From assembly GCF_019429625.1 (NCBI RefSeq), contig NZ_JAHXRW010000003.1:248001-312000 (forward strand): a stretch of 64,000 nt of DNA, written 5' to 3'. The position numbers and the translations under genes are program-made. This document shows, piece after piece, positions 46,527 to 55,792 of this stretch. The notes beneath the pieces are model-generated. The model made no database searches and was not told where the DNA came from. It saw only the letters and a list, made by a program, of their open reading frames with translations. The DNA comes from Celeribacter sp. PS-C1. Lineage in GTDB: Bacteria; Pseudomonadota; Alphaproteobacteria; Rhodobacterales; Rhodobacteraceae. How positions within the stretch are numbered: position 1 is the stretch's first letter; every line of letters begins with the position of its first letter.

Positions 46527-49500
46527 TCAGAAATCTTCCCAGTCATCCTCTGCCGCAAACGGGACATCTGGCGAAGCATTCACCGCCATTTTTACGGATT
46601 CTTGGATTTCGCGCTTTGTCGCGCTTGTCATCATCGGAGCGTTTGGTGTCTGCAAAGCCGGCTTGCGGGCGTCTTCCCGCTCCAGCTTTGCCACTGAGAC
46701 ATTCACCGTTGCCCCCTGAACCGCACCGATCGAAAATCTCGAGGTCGTAACAGTCAGGTTCTCCGCTTCACGCGTCAAGGCATGGCTGGCTGCCGTAGTC
46801 TGCTCAAACATGGCGGCGTTTTGTTGTGTGACCTGATCCAGCTGGTTGACGGCTGCATTGATCTCAGCAAGTCCAGACGACTGCTCACGGGCAGAAACAG
46901 CGATTTCAGAGACATTGTGAGAAATCTCGGACACTGACCCGACGATGCCACGCAAGGCTTCCCCTGTTTCGCCAACAAGGCTCACACCACGTTTCACGAG
47001 TGTCCCCGATTTCGAAATCAAATCATTGATTTCGCGGGCCGCCTCAGAGGAACGCTGGGCAAGAGCACGCACTTCCGACGCTACAACGGCAAAACCACGC
47101 CCCGCCTCACCCGCTCGCGCGGCTTCGACTCCGGCGTTCAGAGCGAGCAAATTGGTCTGAAAGGCAATATCGTCGATCACCGAGGTAATCTTGGAAATTT
47201 GGATCGACGACGTCTCAATTTGGCTCATGGCCTCAACGGCTTCTTGAACAACCTTCCCGGAGGCTTCTGCATTCGCCTTTGCCGTCTCGACCATTTCAGA
47301 GGCTTGATTGGCGCCGTCCGCGGCGGAGCGGACCGAGGAGGTCAATTGGTCCAAAGCCGTTGCGGTTTCTTCTAGTGTCGCGGCCTGCTTTTCCGTACGG
47401 CGCGAGAGATCATCCGCAGCATTGGAGATTTCCGAAGCTTCACCTCTAATCATATCCGCGTTCTCGACGACATTTCTCATTGCAGACAACAGGTTTTCGA
47501 TAGCCTGATTGAAATCTACACGAAGTGTTTCGTATTCGTCCGAAAACGCGACTTCAATGCGCGAGGTAAGGTCACCCGAGGCGAGTTTCTTCAATCCAAC
47601 ACGCAGACCATCAACAACACAATCCTGCTCGACCTTCATGCGCTCCCGTTCCGCCTCGGCGGCGACAAGAGTTGCTTGGTTCTCGGTGATATCTGTCCCA
47701 AGAAGAATGATGCGAAAAGGGCGCCCTGACGCATCTTTCACTGGGCTGAACGTACCTTCCAGCAGCGACGTGTTGCCTTCTTTGTCCAAAAGCTTAAAGC
47801 GACCGAGGATGCTTTCACCGCGTCCGAGACGATCCCAAATGGCACCGCGCTCCTGTGCAAGTCTCGGATCGAAAACAAAAAGTTCATCGTAGCGTTTCCC
47901 GACAAGTTCCTTTTTGTCCACCCCAAGCATTTCAGAAAAGTTCGCGTTGGCCTTCAGCAAATGGCCGTCTACACCGAACTCAACTTTCGCTTGATGACTG
48001 TCCAGTGCCGTGATCACGGCTTCGTTGGTTCGAATAGCTGTGACGTCTTTCCACTCCATGACGCAACCGATCTGGATCCCATCGGGATCTAAGACGGCGT
48101 TGACGTCCAACGCAAAATGCACGCTCCCCACTTTCATGTCGGTTGAGAAGGGCATGTTGCTAGTGTCGGAGAGAATTCCACGGATTCGTTCTGGGTCACG
48201 ATGGAAGATATCGATATTTTTGCCAACGATTTCTTCCGCATTGAAGCTGCCGAACATTTCACGAAAGTCTTTTTCGCGATCTTTCAAAAGATGATAGACG
48301 GCGGAATTCATGTAGGTGATGTTGAAATCCTGATCGATCATCATCAGCGCAGCAGATGAACCTTCGAATGCGGCGCCTTTGAAAAGACCATCGCGCGTCG
48401 CCTGCTCTGCACGCCCTAAAGCATGACGAAAATCATCGAGCGCATGTGCGATTTGACCGATCTCATCACGACGCTCAGTTCCGGGAACTGCGACAGAGTA
48501 ATTTCCGTCCGATACCGCTCGCATCGCACCCTCCACTCGCGTCAAGGGACGCGAGATCGCACGGGCGATAAGGAAGGCGACGAGCGCAACGATGGCTGTC
48601 ATGACAATGCCTTGCCACAACATGGTGTTGGCGAGTTCGGTGGCAGGTTCGAGAATTTCCTCGATGCTTTGCTCCACGACAAGGCCCCAGATCGCGCCGT
48701 GATAATGGATCGGAAAGAACGCCGCGAGGTGCTCGTGAATGTGCCCTGTGCCCTCTTCAGCCTCCGTCTCACGCAGAACGCCAGGTTCGCCTGATATGGC
48801 CTTCTTTGCAGACTCTGTCGTGACTTCGACGGTCAACACCTCGTTTTCCGCGCCGTGAATACGATCAGAGCGCAGTTTCAGGTCCTGACCGACAAGATAA
48901 GCGTCACCGCTTCGTCCCAAACCCGTCCCACGGGTCGTGATCGCATCGATCTTGTCGATCGGCATTTGGAAGGCAATGACACCTCGAATGCTCCCACTCC
49001 GATCAAAAACCGGGGCACCGATGAAGGCAGCCGGCGCGCCATGCGAGGGCCCATAGCTTTCGAAATCAGCAAAATAGACATCACTCTGCGCCCCTGCGAG
49101 GGACTGACGGAGAACATGACCGAGGCCGCTTTCCGCGTATTCGCCCTCAAGGAAATTCGTCGCGTAGTCTTGCTCCTTGAAAACCGAGTAAATCAAATCG
49201 CCTTCGAGAGAGAAGACGAACACATCATAATAGCCTTTTTCGTCCACAAGTTTGCGGAAATAGCTATGGTAGAGTTTGTGCACCTGGCTGTAGGCAGACC
49301 CATCGAGTGCATAATCCAGATCGTCTTTGCTGCCGATCTCGTTGGGATTGTCGTCAATATACCACTTCTTCAGATAGTCTGTTTTGTCGGTCTCGATCAT
49401 GTCCCAGGCTTCGCCAAAACCGCGAAGGGCTGAAAGCACCGTCGGGTTTTCCGCCTGACTGCGCAGGTCGATATCAACACTCTCAAGCCAGCTTTCCAAT

Positions 49501-49673
49501 TCGAGCGAGCGCGCTTCCGCGACAGTCATCAAGGCCTCTTCCGCCTCGACGAGCAAGGAGAACGATGCATTTCGATAAGAAACCAAATTTGAGATTGCGA
49601 TGGTCACGACCGTCAAGCCAATCATGATCACGGGCAGTTTCTTTGCCAGTTTAATCCTGCTAAAAAAGTTCAT
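46527..49673 (-). CDS. Methyl-accepting chemotaxis protein with Cache and two PAS domains
   Basis: A 1048-residue chemoreceptor. A first membrane segment ([19 protein letters not shown]) is followed by a large periplasmic Cache-type sensor (about residues 35-360), then a second segment ([19 protein letters not shown]) and a HAMP domain. Two cytoplasmic PAS domains follow ([21 protein letters not shown] and [19 protein letters not shown]). A second HAMP-like piece ([22 protein letters not shown]) and the signalling domain with the tip [16 protein letters not shown] come next. The C-terminus is DWEDF, a CheR/CheB-docking pentapeptide like NWETF. Start 49673 has CAGGAG upstream. It leads the operon with cheB and cheD. 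Confidence 0.94.
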   Translation of the reverse strand: MNFFSRIKLAKKLPVIMIGLTVVTIAISNLVSYRNASFSLLVEAEEALMTVAEARSLELESWLESVDIDLRSQAENPTVLSALRGFGEAWDMIETDKTDYLKKWYIDDNPNEIGSKDDLDYALDGSAYSQVHKLYHSYFRKLVDEKGYYDVFVFSLEGDLIYSVFKEQDYATNFLEGEYAESGLGHVLRQSLAGAQSDVYFADFESYGPSHGAPAAFIGAPVFDRSGSIRGVIAFQMPIDKIDAITTRGTGLGRSGDAYLVGQDLKLRSDRIHGAENEVLTVEVTTESAKKAISGEPGVLRETEAEEGTGHIHEHLAAFFPIHYHGAIWGLVVEQSIEEILEPATELANTMLWQGIVMTAIVALVAFLIARAISRPLTRVEGAMRAVSDGNYSVAVPGTERRDEIGQIAHALDDFRHALGRAEQATRDGLFKGAAFEGSSAALMMIDQDFNITYMNSAVYHLLKDREKDFREMFGSFNAEEIVGKNIDIFHRDPERIRGILSDTSNMPFSTDMKVGSVHFALDVNAVLDPDGIQIGCVMEWKDVTAIRTNEAVITALDSHQAKVEFGVDGHLLKANANFSEMLGVDKKELVGKRYDELFVFDPRLAQERGAIWDRLGRGESILGRFKLLDKEGNTSLLEGTFSPVKDASGRPFRIILLGTDITENQATLVAAEAERERMKVEQDCVVDGLRVGLKKLASGDLTSRIEVAFSDEYETLRVDFNQAIENLLSAMRNVVENADMIRGEASEISNAADDLSRRTEKQAATLEETATALDQLTSSVRSAADGANQASEMVETAKANAEASGKVVQEAVEAMSQIETSSIQISKITSVIDDIAFQTNLLALNAGVEAARAGEAGRGFAVVASEVRALAQRSSEAAREINDLISKSGTLVKRGVSLVGETGEALRGIVGSVSEISHNVSEIAVSAREQSSGLAEINAAVNQLDQVTQQNAAMFEQTTAASHALTREAENLTVTTSRFSIGAVQGATVNVSVAKLEREDARKPALQTPNAPMMTSATKREIQESVKMAVNASPDVPFAAEDDWEDF

Positions 49674-49990
49674 TTTTTCTCCTGGCGTCACGGTCAAGTC
49701 GCAGCCCAAACAAAGAGGTTCGAGCTGTGATCTGAAATCGGGTCCAAAACCCGGCACGCATTGATCCATGCCGCCAAGGGATGAAGATTCGTTTAAATTG
49801 GCCCGAATTGCTCAGCAGGAGTTGCCCGCATTAATTAAAATTTGAAGATGCCACGCACGCGAGCCCCGCGAAGAACCGCAAAAAATGTTTTCTGAGCCTA
49901 TGCCACTTCAGAAAAGGTGACAGCGCAAACCACCTTCAAAGCTCGAAAAATGAAAAAGGCGCCTCCGAAGAGACGCCTTTAGAAACTGAA
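49674..49990. other. Promoter region of mcp and former downstream flank of tRNA-Val
   Basis: There is no gene in these 317 bases. An AT-rich element around 49829-49845 (CATTAATTAAAATTTG) could be part of the mcp promoter. At the right end lies the terminator that originally belonged to tRNA-Val (49955-49980). Confidence 0.5.
49955..49980 (-). terminator. Former tRNA-Val terminator, now cut off from its gene by the island
   Basis: AAAGGCG (49955-49961) pairs with CGCCTTT (49974-49980), with an inner CTC/GAG stem and a CGAA loop. On the minus strand a T run follows. It begins 10 bases past the displaced tRNA-Val 3' fragment, exactly where a tRNA terminator is expected. Confidence 0.8.
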
Positions 49991-50030
49991 TGGTGGGTGA
50001 TGAGAGATTTGAACTCCTGACATCTTCGAT
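49991..50030. repeat. Left attachment-site repeat (displaced tRNA-Val 3' fragment)
   Basis: Forty bases matching 62776-62815 with one difference (G at 50002 against A at 62787). It carries the T-arm, acceptor 3' strand and CCA of tRNA-Val but lacks the anticodon and 5' half, so it is not a functional tRNA. The difference would turn the terminal T-stem pair A-U into an A-C mismatch, consistent with drift in a non-functional copy. Confidence 0.9.
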
Positions 50031-50510
50031 TTGTATATTTGGGGTATGTTTTTGGACGTTTAGGAAGCCCTTACGACCAGAAATCAATAACTTAGCGAAA
50101 GCTAGTTGAGTACCCACTATACCCCTCATACTACATGTAGTGCTGCAAATCTGCGGCAGTCCCGTTTTACGTTGGACTAATCCAAGGAAAAAAATAGCGC
50201 CTCTGGCACAAACTTGGCACACAGAAATAAACGACCCAATTGGCGTTCAGATATCTTATTTTGAACGCCATAGACCCACACACAGCCAACATCTTGGGGC
50301 ACGAGAAACAGACGATCTCCGATGGCTTGTACTCTGGAGAGGCTTCCTTCAAAGTAACGCCAGACGCAGTCGAGAGACAGGACTATCCGATCATGAGCTA
50401 AGCCGTTTCATCACATTAAAGACTGACGGGTCTTCACCATTAGCAATGCGCACCGGCGGCCTCTTTGAGGCTCCGCCTACGCCCTACCGTGGGGCACCAC
50501 GCATCATCTA
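50031..50510. other. Left end of the island, non-coding
   Basis: No convincing gene lies in these 480 bases. A perfect 12-base palindrome ACTACATGTAGT (50130-50141) and a copy of the subterminal repeat (50201-50228) are present. Open frames crossing the region on both strands are poor in codon use. The position, between an attachment site and the first gene, suggests integrase/excisionase binding and a promoter for the ATPase gene. Confidence 0.5.
50201..50228 (+). repeat. Subterminal repeat, left copy (possible integrase arm site)
   Basis: Twenty-eight bases containing CTCTGGCACAAA and TGGCACACA; about 23 of 28 positions match the copy at 62695-62722 near the other end of the island in the same orientation. 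Internal TGGCACA motifs are repeated. Such subterminal repeats fit arm-type binding sites of a tyrosine integrase. Confidence 0.5.
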
Positions 50511-51857
50511 ATGACGAGAAATGTGATGAGAAATACCACGATCATTGACCGGCCCTGCGGCACCGGCAAGACGACCCAGATGATTGAGACACTCGACCCC
50601 AATCAGAACTATTTTATCTGCACCCCACTGCTGTCGGAATGCGCTCGCATCCAAGCGACCGCGAAAATTGCGATACAGCAGCCAGAAATCATCGATGACG
50701 TTCAAGGGCACGAAACCAAGAAGGAGCATCTAATCCAGCTTCTAAGGGAGCGGAAAAGTGTCGTCACAACCCATGCAATGTTCGATCAACTTACGGACGT
50801 TGCGAATGCAGGTCTGCTCGAAGGGTACAACATAATCATCGATGAAGTTTTGTCCGTCGTTGATGATGGGTATCGCGTCAAGGAAAAGACTTGGGAAGAA
50901 CTCTACGTCGGGGCTGGCTATGTCGAAATCGATCCGACGTCAGGTTTGATTACCCCTACGGCAAAATGGGAAGCCGACGTCGAACAAATCGATGACGCGC
51001 TCAAGAGACCAATCTTCAACGCAGCGGGAGCAGAACGCCTCTACCACGTGAACAACGGCATTAACCTTGCGGTAATGCCGGAGGCGCTGTTGAGGGCAGG
51101 CAAATCTCTGACCGTCTACACATACAAGGCTAAGGGCTCACTCATGTTGGCCTACCTAAACCGACTTCGGATGACACCAAGCCACGACAAGGGAAGCCCA
51201 AAGATTGAGTTAGATTTCCTTCGGGACACAAGAAAACTGATCACTGTGCGGGATATCCCCTCGCTAAGCGGGCTCAAGCTCAGCTACTCAGGGCAGACCT
51301 CAACCGCTGCCAAAGCCTTGAACGACAAAGTCAGCAGGGCCCTAAAGTCTCTCCGCCAAAACGCGCTTAGAGACATTCCCCTTGAGAACATCTTGATCAC
51401 CTGCCCAAAGGAAAAATGGTTCTACCAAGGCAAGGCTCCAATACGAAACCAAGAAGGAGTCGAACAGACCAAGTTTCTTCCCGGCCCTTATGCAAAGGCG
51501 AGCCGCCTTGCTCCCACAGGCTACAATAAGAGGCGCGCCATATGGCTCCCCAACACGACCCGAGGAACGAACGACTACAGGCACTGCACTCATGCAATCT
51601 ACCTCTATGACCAGTACCTCAACCCGAACATCCACCGGTGGATAGGAGGAAACTCCATAATCTCCCAAGATGACTATGCACTGACAGAACTCATCCAATG
51701 GGTATGGAGAACACAGATCAGAGATAAAAAACCGATCACTTTGTACCTCCCTTCAAAGCGAATGAGGGAGTTGTTCCTTAGCTGGCTTTGGGAGGGGGAT
51801 ATCCCGACCGAAGTAAAGGCACAGGCAAAAGGCAAGCATCGAAAGGCCGTGCCATAA
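50511..51857 (+). CDS. SF2-helicase-like ATPase of phage/satellite type
   Basis: A 448-residue protein. Walker A is RPCGTGKTT (residues 14-22), Ia/Ib-like blocks are FICTPLLSECARIQ and VVTTHAMFDQL, and Walker B is YNIIIDEVLSV (106-116). A late arginine-rich block LIQWVWRTQIRDKKPITLYL (about 398-417) followed by PSKRMREL resembles motif VI. The layout is that of a compact SF2 DNA helicase, possibly for replication of the island, but the C-terminal half is not a standard helicase domain. Start is uncertain between 50511 and 50526; both have weak sites. No partner primase is seen nearby. Confidence 0.65.
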   Translation: MTRNVMRNTTIIDRPCGTGKTTQMIETLDPNQNYFICTPLLSECARIQATAKIAIQQPEIIDDVQGHETKKEHLIQLLRERKSVVTTHAMFDQLTDVANAGLLEGYNIIIDEVLSVVDDGYRVKEKTWEELYVGAGYVEIDPTSGLITPTAKWEADVEQIDDALKRPIFNAAGAERLYHVNNGINLAVMPEALLRAGKSLTVYTYKAKGSLMLAYLNRLRMTPSHDKGSPKIELDFLRDTRKLITVRDIPSLSGLKLSYSGQTSTAAKALNDKVSRALKSLRQNALRDIPLENILITCPKEKWFYQGKAPIRNQEGVEQTKFLPGPYAKASRLAPTGYNKRRAIWLPNTTRGTNDYRHCTHAIYLYDQYLNPNIHRWIGGNSIISQDDYALTELIQWVWRTQIRDKKPITLYLPSKRMRELFLSWLWEGDIPTEVKAQAKGKHRKAVP

Positions 51858-52615
51858 AATCGGCACACATACCACTTACCATTTGATAATACAGGGATTT
51901 TCAAACAACCCCTAATAGAAATGAACTGTAGGGTCTTCCATAAATGTCTTCAACTCAAAGAGACGAAACTTAGAAGGCCCTCTTCTTTATCATTCATAGA
52001 AACAATCACTGCTTTGTAATGATATGGAAGCGCCTCATGGTTCGAAGTTAAAGTTTCGCCCTTAACCGTTCCATGAGCATCCCATAGTCGTAACAAAATA
52101 GAGCTACTTAGCTGCGAACATCTTCAAAAAGGCCACTTCTATTCCGCTCCTTGAGAACATAAACCGCAAAGAACTGGAACAAGAAAGTACCCACCCTTGG
52201 AAATACCCCAGCTCTAAGAAGTATCCCAAGGGACCAACTAAATTGTGGTGATTTCTAATAAGTAAATTAAACACCATAGCGTATACGGGGCGGTTTGGCG
52301 GCCCTAAGGAACATACAAAAGGCCTTATAGTCTCCCTCAGACAACCTAAAGAAAAAGCCTTAAAGTCTCAGTTAAAAAACGTTTCATTCATATATAGCGT
52401 CTTCTTACATGGTTCTGAGCCATTGCTCGCATCATCTCAACGAAATGGATATTCCACTACGAATAAAATATTGTTGCTTATTGTGCAGAGACGATCGTAT
52501 CAAATGGCTATGCCATCATGGGCATCGGGCGGGAAGCAATCTCTCGTTGCAAGTCCCTACATCAAAAGGTTCGCCACCAAAGCTGACATTTTACCTCGAA
52601 GAAGCAATTTATCGA
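51858..52615. other. 758-base low-G+C non-coding region
   Basis: No believable gene is present on either strand. The sequence is AT-rich with many stop codons in all frames. It contains a 16-base imperfect direct repeat (52319-52334 and 52354-52369) and a short GC-rich patch around 52287-52304. It lies between converging genes, so it is not an ordinary promoter region; an origin, a non-coding RNA or decayed sequence are possible. Confidence 0.45.
52319..52369 (+). repeat. Two 16-base direct repeats in the non-coding region
   Basis: AAGGCCTTATAGTCTC (52319-52334) and AAAGCCTTAAAGTCTC (52354-52369) match at 14 of 16 positions, 35 bases apart. The spacing is about three helical turns. They could be regulator or replication-protein sites; only two copies are seen. 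Confidence 0.4.
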
Positions 52616-53920
52616 CTACTTGAATGGTGAAATCGCAGGGTCAGGCGCAAACGTAACTTGCATCTCGCTGTCGTCCCTTTCCTCTGAACGGCTTATAGTT
52701 ATATCAGAGATCAAGTTCCCATTTGCCAATTCATAGGCACACTTCTGCCTCAGACTGTCACCTCCATAAGTCTGCATGAAATCGTCAAAAGAGATTTCCC
52801 CAGCAAACAATCGTTGGAAGCTCTTCGCGGATACTGTCACGCTTCGAATACCCATCTTGATCTCTTTTATACCTCCGTTCCCAAATTCGGATTTTGCGCA
52901 GTTCATGTAAGCGTTATGAGGACTGAGCATCGGCTCGGGCATAGATTTTAGCCTTTGATCCAAAACCGCCTTCACATCAACAAGCGCCTGTTTCCGATCA
53001 GACTGCCCCTCAATCCACTCTGGACGACTGAATGTCTTCCAAACACTAATTAGATCGTATTGGCCATAAACGTTGCGCTTGGCTTCGACTGACATGGTCG
53101 CGACCATGTCGACACCTTTGTTCCTGCGGAGAAAATCTTGGACTATATCCGACAGCACAATGCTGCCATCAATACCCTTTTTTGACATCACCGAGCACCC
53201 GCCGTCACATAAAACAATAAGGCGCATAGCATCAGCGGGTACGGCCTTTAGTTGATCAGCTTTATCTTTCAACGCTTTCCAAACTGGGTTGGAGTTTGTC
53301 GTATGCGCCTCAACATAGGATGCGTGACCGAAGGTCGAATGTCCTGTTCGTTCTTTGAAGGTAATCTCCACGTGATAGTCTTCGGTTTTGAAAACCTTTT
53401 TAGTCCCAAAATCATTTCGCCTGAGACGTTCTTGGATGTACGGCTCAAGCGACCATTTGCTAAATTCAACCAGAGACTGCCCTTTTGGCAATCTTAGAAC
53501 AGTCTTGCGCCGAGCATGCTTCCCTTCGGAAAACCCTGGCACGTAAACGTCAAACTGAGAGACATCCGATCCGTGCTTCTGGGCGACGCGTCCAACTTCT
53601 GTCATCAGACGGTCAATCGGATTTTTTTTGTGATATCCTCTGTCGGAAATACATCGCACATCGCCGACGACTTCGATGCCACTGCCTGGAAGCAGGAATC
53701 GGAAGTCGGGTTTACGACCATCATCCAGTGGAACCTCGTGGGCAAAATCAGGCAAACCAACGAATGCACTAAGAACCACAGCCTCCCACATCGCAGGTAG
53801 GCGACCATCATCAAGTTTATTGAGTCTCGTGACCAAATCAGTCGTTTGATCACGCGTCAGTCCGTTTCGAACTTCATTGATGGCCGATTGAATGAACCGG
53901 CGGCTAAAAATAAAAGACAC
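52616..53920 (-). CDS. Unknown island protein with probable PD-(D/E)xK-like N-terminal domain
   Basis: A 434-residue protein not assigned to a known family. The N-terminal third has the order of a restriction-endonuclease fold: helix Glu46 in MWEAVVLSAF, Asp72 in GRKPDFRF, then a strand EVVGDVRCIS with Asp87-x-Arg89 in place of the usual E-x-K. A central block NPVWKALKDKADQLK followed by MRLIVLCDGGCSV looks like the second part of a nuclease-type family. Start is a GTG at 53920 with AGAAGAG upstream. It stands alone, convergent with the ATPase region. A defence nuclease is plausible; the substituted motif means activity is unproven. Confidence 0.55.
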   Translation of the reverse strand: MSFIFSRRFIQSAINEVRNGLTRDQTTDLVTRLNKLDDGRLPAMWEAVVLSAFVGLPDFAHEVPLDDGRKPDFRFLLPGSGIEVVGDVRCISDRGYHKKNPIDRLMTEVGRVAQKHGSDVSQFDVYVPGFSEGKHARRKTVLRLPKGQSLVEFSKWSLEPYIQERLRRNDFGTKKVFKTEDYHVEITFKERTGHSTFGHASYVEAHTTNSNPVWKALKDKADQLKAVPADAMRLIVLCDGGCSVMSKKGIDGSIVLSDIVQDFLRRNKGVDMVATMSVEAKRNVYGQYDLISVWKTFSRPEWIEGQSDRKQALVDVKAVLDQRLKSMPEPMLSPHNAYMNCAKSEFGNGGIKEIKMGIRSVTVSAKSFQRLFAGEISFDDFMQTYGGDSLRQKCAYELANGNLISDITISRSEERDDSEMQVTFAPDPAISPFK

Positions 53921-54194
53921 GGCAACTCTTCTTTCAAATATTCATCGGTGTTTGATCAACCTCGAGCGCTACATGTAAGATACCTACTTACTACCGATAC
54001 CTTCTGTGAGAAATTGCTAGCAGATTTGTATGCGTTCCAAGCGTCTAACTTAGCCGTATTCGATCAGATGCCTCGAATGGCAGCAGCGTAGGGTGAGGCA
54101 GGAGCATCAGCGCAGCAGGACGAATGTCAACTCTCGGCCGCAAACAGACAAAGTATCACGAGAACGCCCCAAAACGGCTGACACTAACACAAGG
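53921..54194. other. Non-coding interval between two minus-strand island genes
   Basis: These 274 bases hold no convincing gene. A TACATGTA motif occurs near 53971, similar to the palindrome at 50130-50141. The region probably carries the promoter of the gene ending at 52616. Confidence 0.4.
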
Positions 54195-55211
54195 CTATAT
54201 ACTGGGCCCAACGACGCGAGTTGGCAAAGCCCTATCTGGAGATTGTCCACGCTTGTGCTGTCGAACGCGCACCACTTTTCCGTTCGAATACCGTCTCTCA
54301 TGTTCAGCCACCCAATGCTCTGTCGGCGCAGCACGGCTTGCTGCCTGTCCCGCCTCAAATCGACGCCTTGCCTTTTGCTCAGTCAGGTGTCGCTCGGCTG
54401 CCGGGCCAATTCGAACGGTGACGTGGGACTTTAGCGTTTCCGTCATCCAAGTCTTACCAAATTTCCTTGCGGTCTTGGCCTGAGAGCTCGTTAGGCTTGC
54501 AACCTCTTCGGACAATAGATCGTCTTCACGTGCTGCAAGAGCTGCAAAGAGCATAAATCCAACTACCATTTCGTAGGTTAGGTGCCCTTTGTGTTCCTTG
54601 AAATGTTCCCTCACAGAAGATTCATTTGGAAGAAAACCTGCCCGCATAAGTCCTGCGATTACAGTCCTTTGGGGAGTCCAACGGACGTTGCCAAAGTCAG
54701 GACGGCCATCCTCTGCCTTTGATATCTCTAGGGCAAAAGGCGCGTCTTGGAATAGGGCGTCAGTTATTGAGGAAAAAAGACGGACGGTTAGCTTTTCTGG
54801 CGACCTATTATCAAAGAGGAATCCTCGTTGGTGGCGGTTGCTCAGGTCTACTTCACTTTGCGTTGATAGTCCTCGCCTAGCCCGATCTTCCCACAGTTTG
54901 CGGTCGTCGTATTCGACCCATATGAGATCACGCGGAAAGTCGACATCACGGACATAGTTTTGAATGAAAGACTCTGGTCGGTTCTCCCATGGCATGCCTT
55001 GAACATCCATTCTCAGGGAGTCGAGATAATTCGCCGCATTGTGGTCTAGCAAATAGATTTTTGCCGAGGAGAGGTCACCAAGAACATTTCGCCAGTGCTG
55101 ACGGGTCTCCTCAGGCGAGACCAACTTTCCATCAGGTCCACGCATGTTCACAGGCTGCCCGTTTTCGAGATGGTGACCGAACTTTAGGGCGATGGTTTTG
55201 TACAGGATCAT
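54195..55211 (-). CDS. Unknown island protein, 338 residues
   Basis: I do not recognise this protein. The N-terminal 100 residues contain charged and aromatic stretches (IYLLDHNAANYLDSL, FIQNYVRDVDFPRDLIWVEYDDR). A middle part has a long helix with EMVVGFMLFAALAAREDD. The C-terminus is basic and ends with HERRYSNGKVVRVRQHKRG. That last feature resembles the C-terminal strand module of some phage- and plasmid-borne hypothetical proteins, including those related to the anti-CRISPR AcrVA2, but the similarity is from memory and weak. It is likely cytoplasmic. Its ATG at 55211 has a poor ribosome-binding site. Confidence 0.55.
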   Translation of the reverse strand: MILYKTIALKFGHHLENGQPVNMRGPDGKLVSPEETRQHWRNVLGDLSSAKIYLLDHNAANYLDSLRMDVQGMPWENRPESFIQNYVRDVDFPRDLIWVEYDDRKLWEDRARRGLSTQSEVDLSNRHQRGFLFDNRSPEKLTVRLFSSITDALFQDAPFALEISKAEDGRPDFGNVRWTPQRTVIAGLMRAGFLPNESSVREHFKEHKGHLTYEMVVGFMLFAALAAREDDLLSEEVASLTSSQAKTARKFGKTWMTETLKSHVTVRIGPAAERHLTEQKARRRFEAGQAASRAAPTEHWVAEHERRYSNGKVVRVRQHKRGQSPDRALPTRVVGPSI

Positions 55212-55655
55212 TGCGTGTTCTCAAACATATAGAAGCTACACAGATTTGGATCGAAAAGCTGTGACCCGATCAAATTCGCCAAATATTGCGAAGGTAAAAC
55301 ACATCGCTATCACGGCTCTATTCTCCGCTGCATTTGATTTCCAACGCAACCGAGAAATCACGGATGTGGGAATCTTCTTGGAAGAAAATCCAGACGCTGC
55401 GTACTGCTGGAAGTGGGCGTCATGACTCAGAGCATGTCGCATGCGCAATCCAATTTGGGCTTATTGGCAACCTTAATGATATGCGTGGGGCAATTGGCTG
55501 ACAATACGCTCTGTCCGTTAGACAACCGACGCCTCCTATGACCAACAACAATAAGAACAATAATAACCCCCTCTTTTTGAAGTCGCTTTCTGCATCCCCC
55601 CAGCCCTTCAGAACTCAAACCCAAAAATGCCCCCTTGTTTTCAAGGCCCTTCGCA
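55212..55655. other. Non-coding stretch before the recombinase, possibly a gene remnant
   Basis: No intact gene is evident in this interval. A short plus-strand frame ending at 55425 reads ALFSAAFDFQRNREITDVGI, which looks protein-like but has no good start and may be the end of a lost gene. No RNA gene is recognised. Confidence 0.35.
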
Positions 55656-55791
55656 GTCTGCCAATAGACCGTGCCCCTATGGCGTGTCGGTTTTGTGGCG
55701 GAATGGCCTGAATATGGAGTGGGTTTCGACTTTTGGCAGACACCCTGCCCCCGCTCCTAAGATTTCATTGGCAGACATAGGAGGGCAGACA
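55656..55791. repeat. Res-like cluster of TTGGCAGAC repeats upstream of the serine recombinase
   Basis: GTCTGCCAA (55656-55664) is the inverted copy of TTGGCAGACA found at 55733-55742 and 55768-55777; a shorter GGCAGACA is at 55784-55791, directly in front of the recombinase ATG. Several oriented copies next to a resolvase/invertase gene match the layout of a res site or autoregulatory operator. The shortest copy overlaps the ribosome-binding site region, which suggests self-repression. Confidence 0.6.
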
Positions 55792-55792
55792 C

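Noticed and set aside
49908-50222. Minus-strand open frame of 104 codons across the left attachment site
   Set aside because: It reads through the terminator and the tRNA fragment (IEDVRSSNLSSPT is the tell-tale translation of a tRNA end). No ribosome-binding site or family is seen.
50140-50511. Plus-strand open frame of 123 codons at the left end of the island
   Set aside because: It has a GTG start within a palindrome, no ribosome-binding site, unlikely composition and covers the subterminal repeat.
55192-55425. Short plus-strand frame before the recombinase
   Set aside because: The end looks protein-like but there is no start signal and it overlaps the start of the unknown 338-residue gene; at most a remnant.
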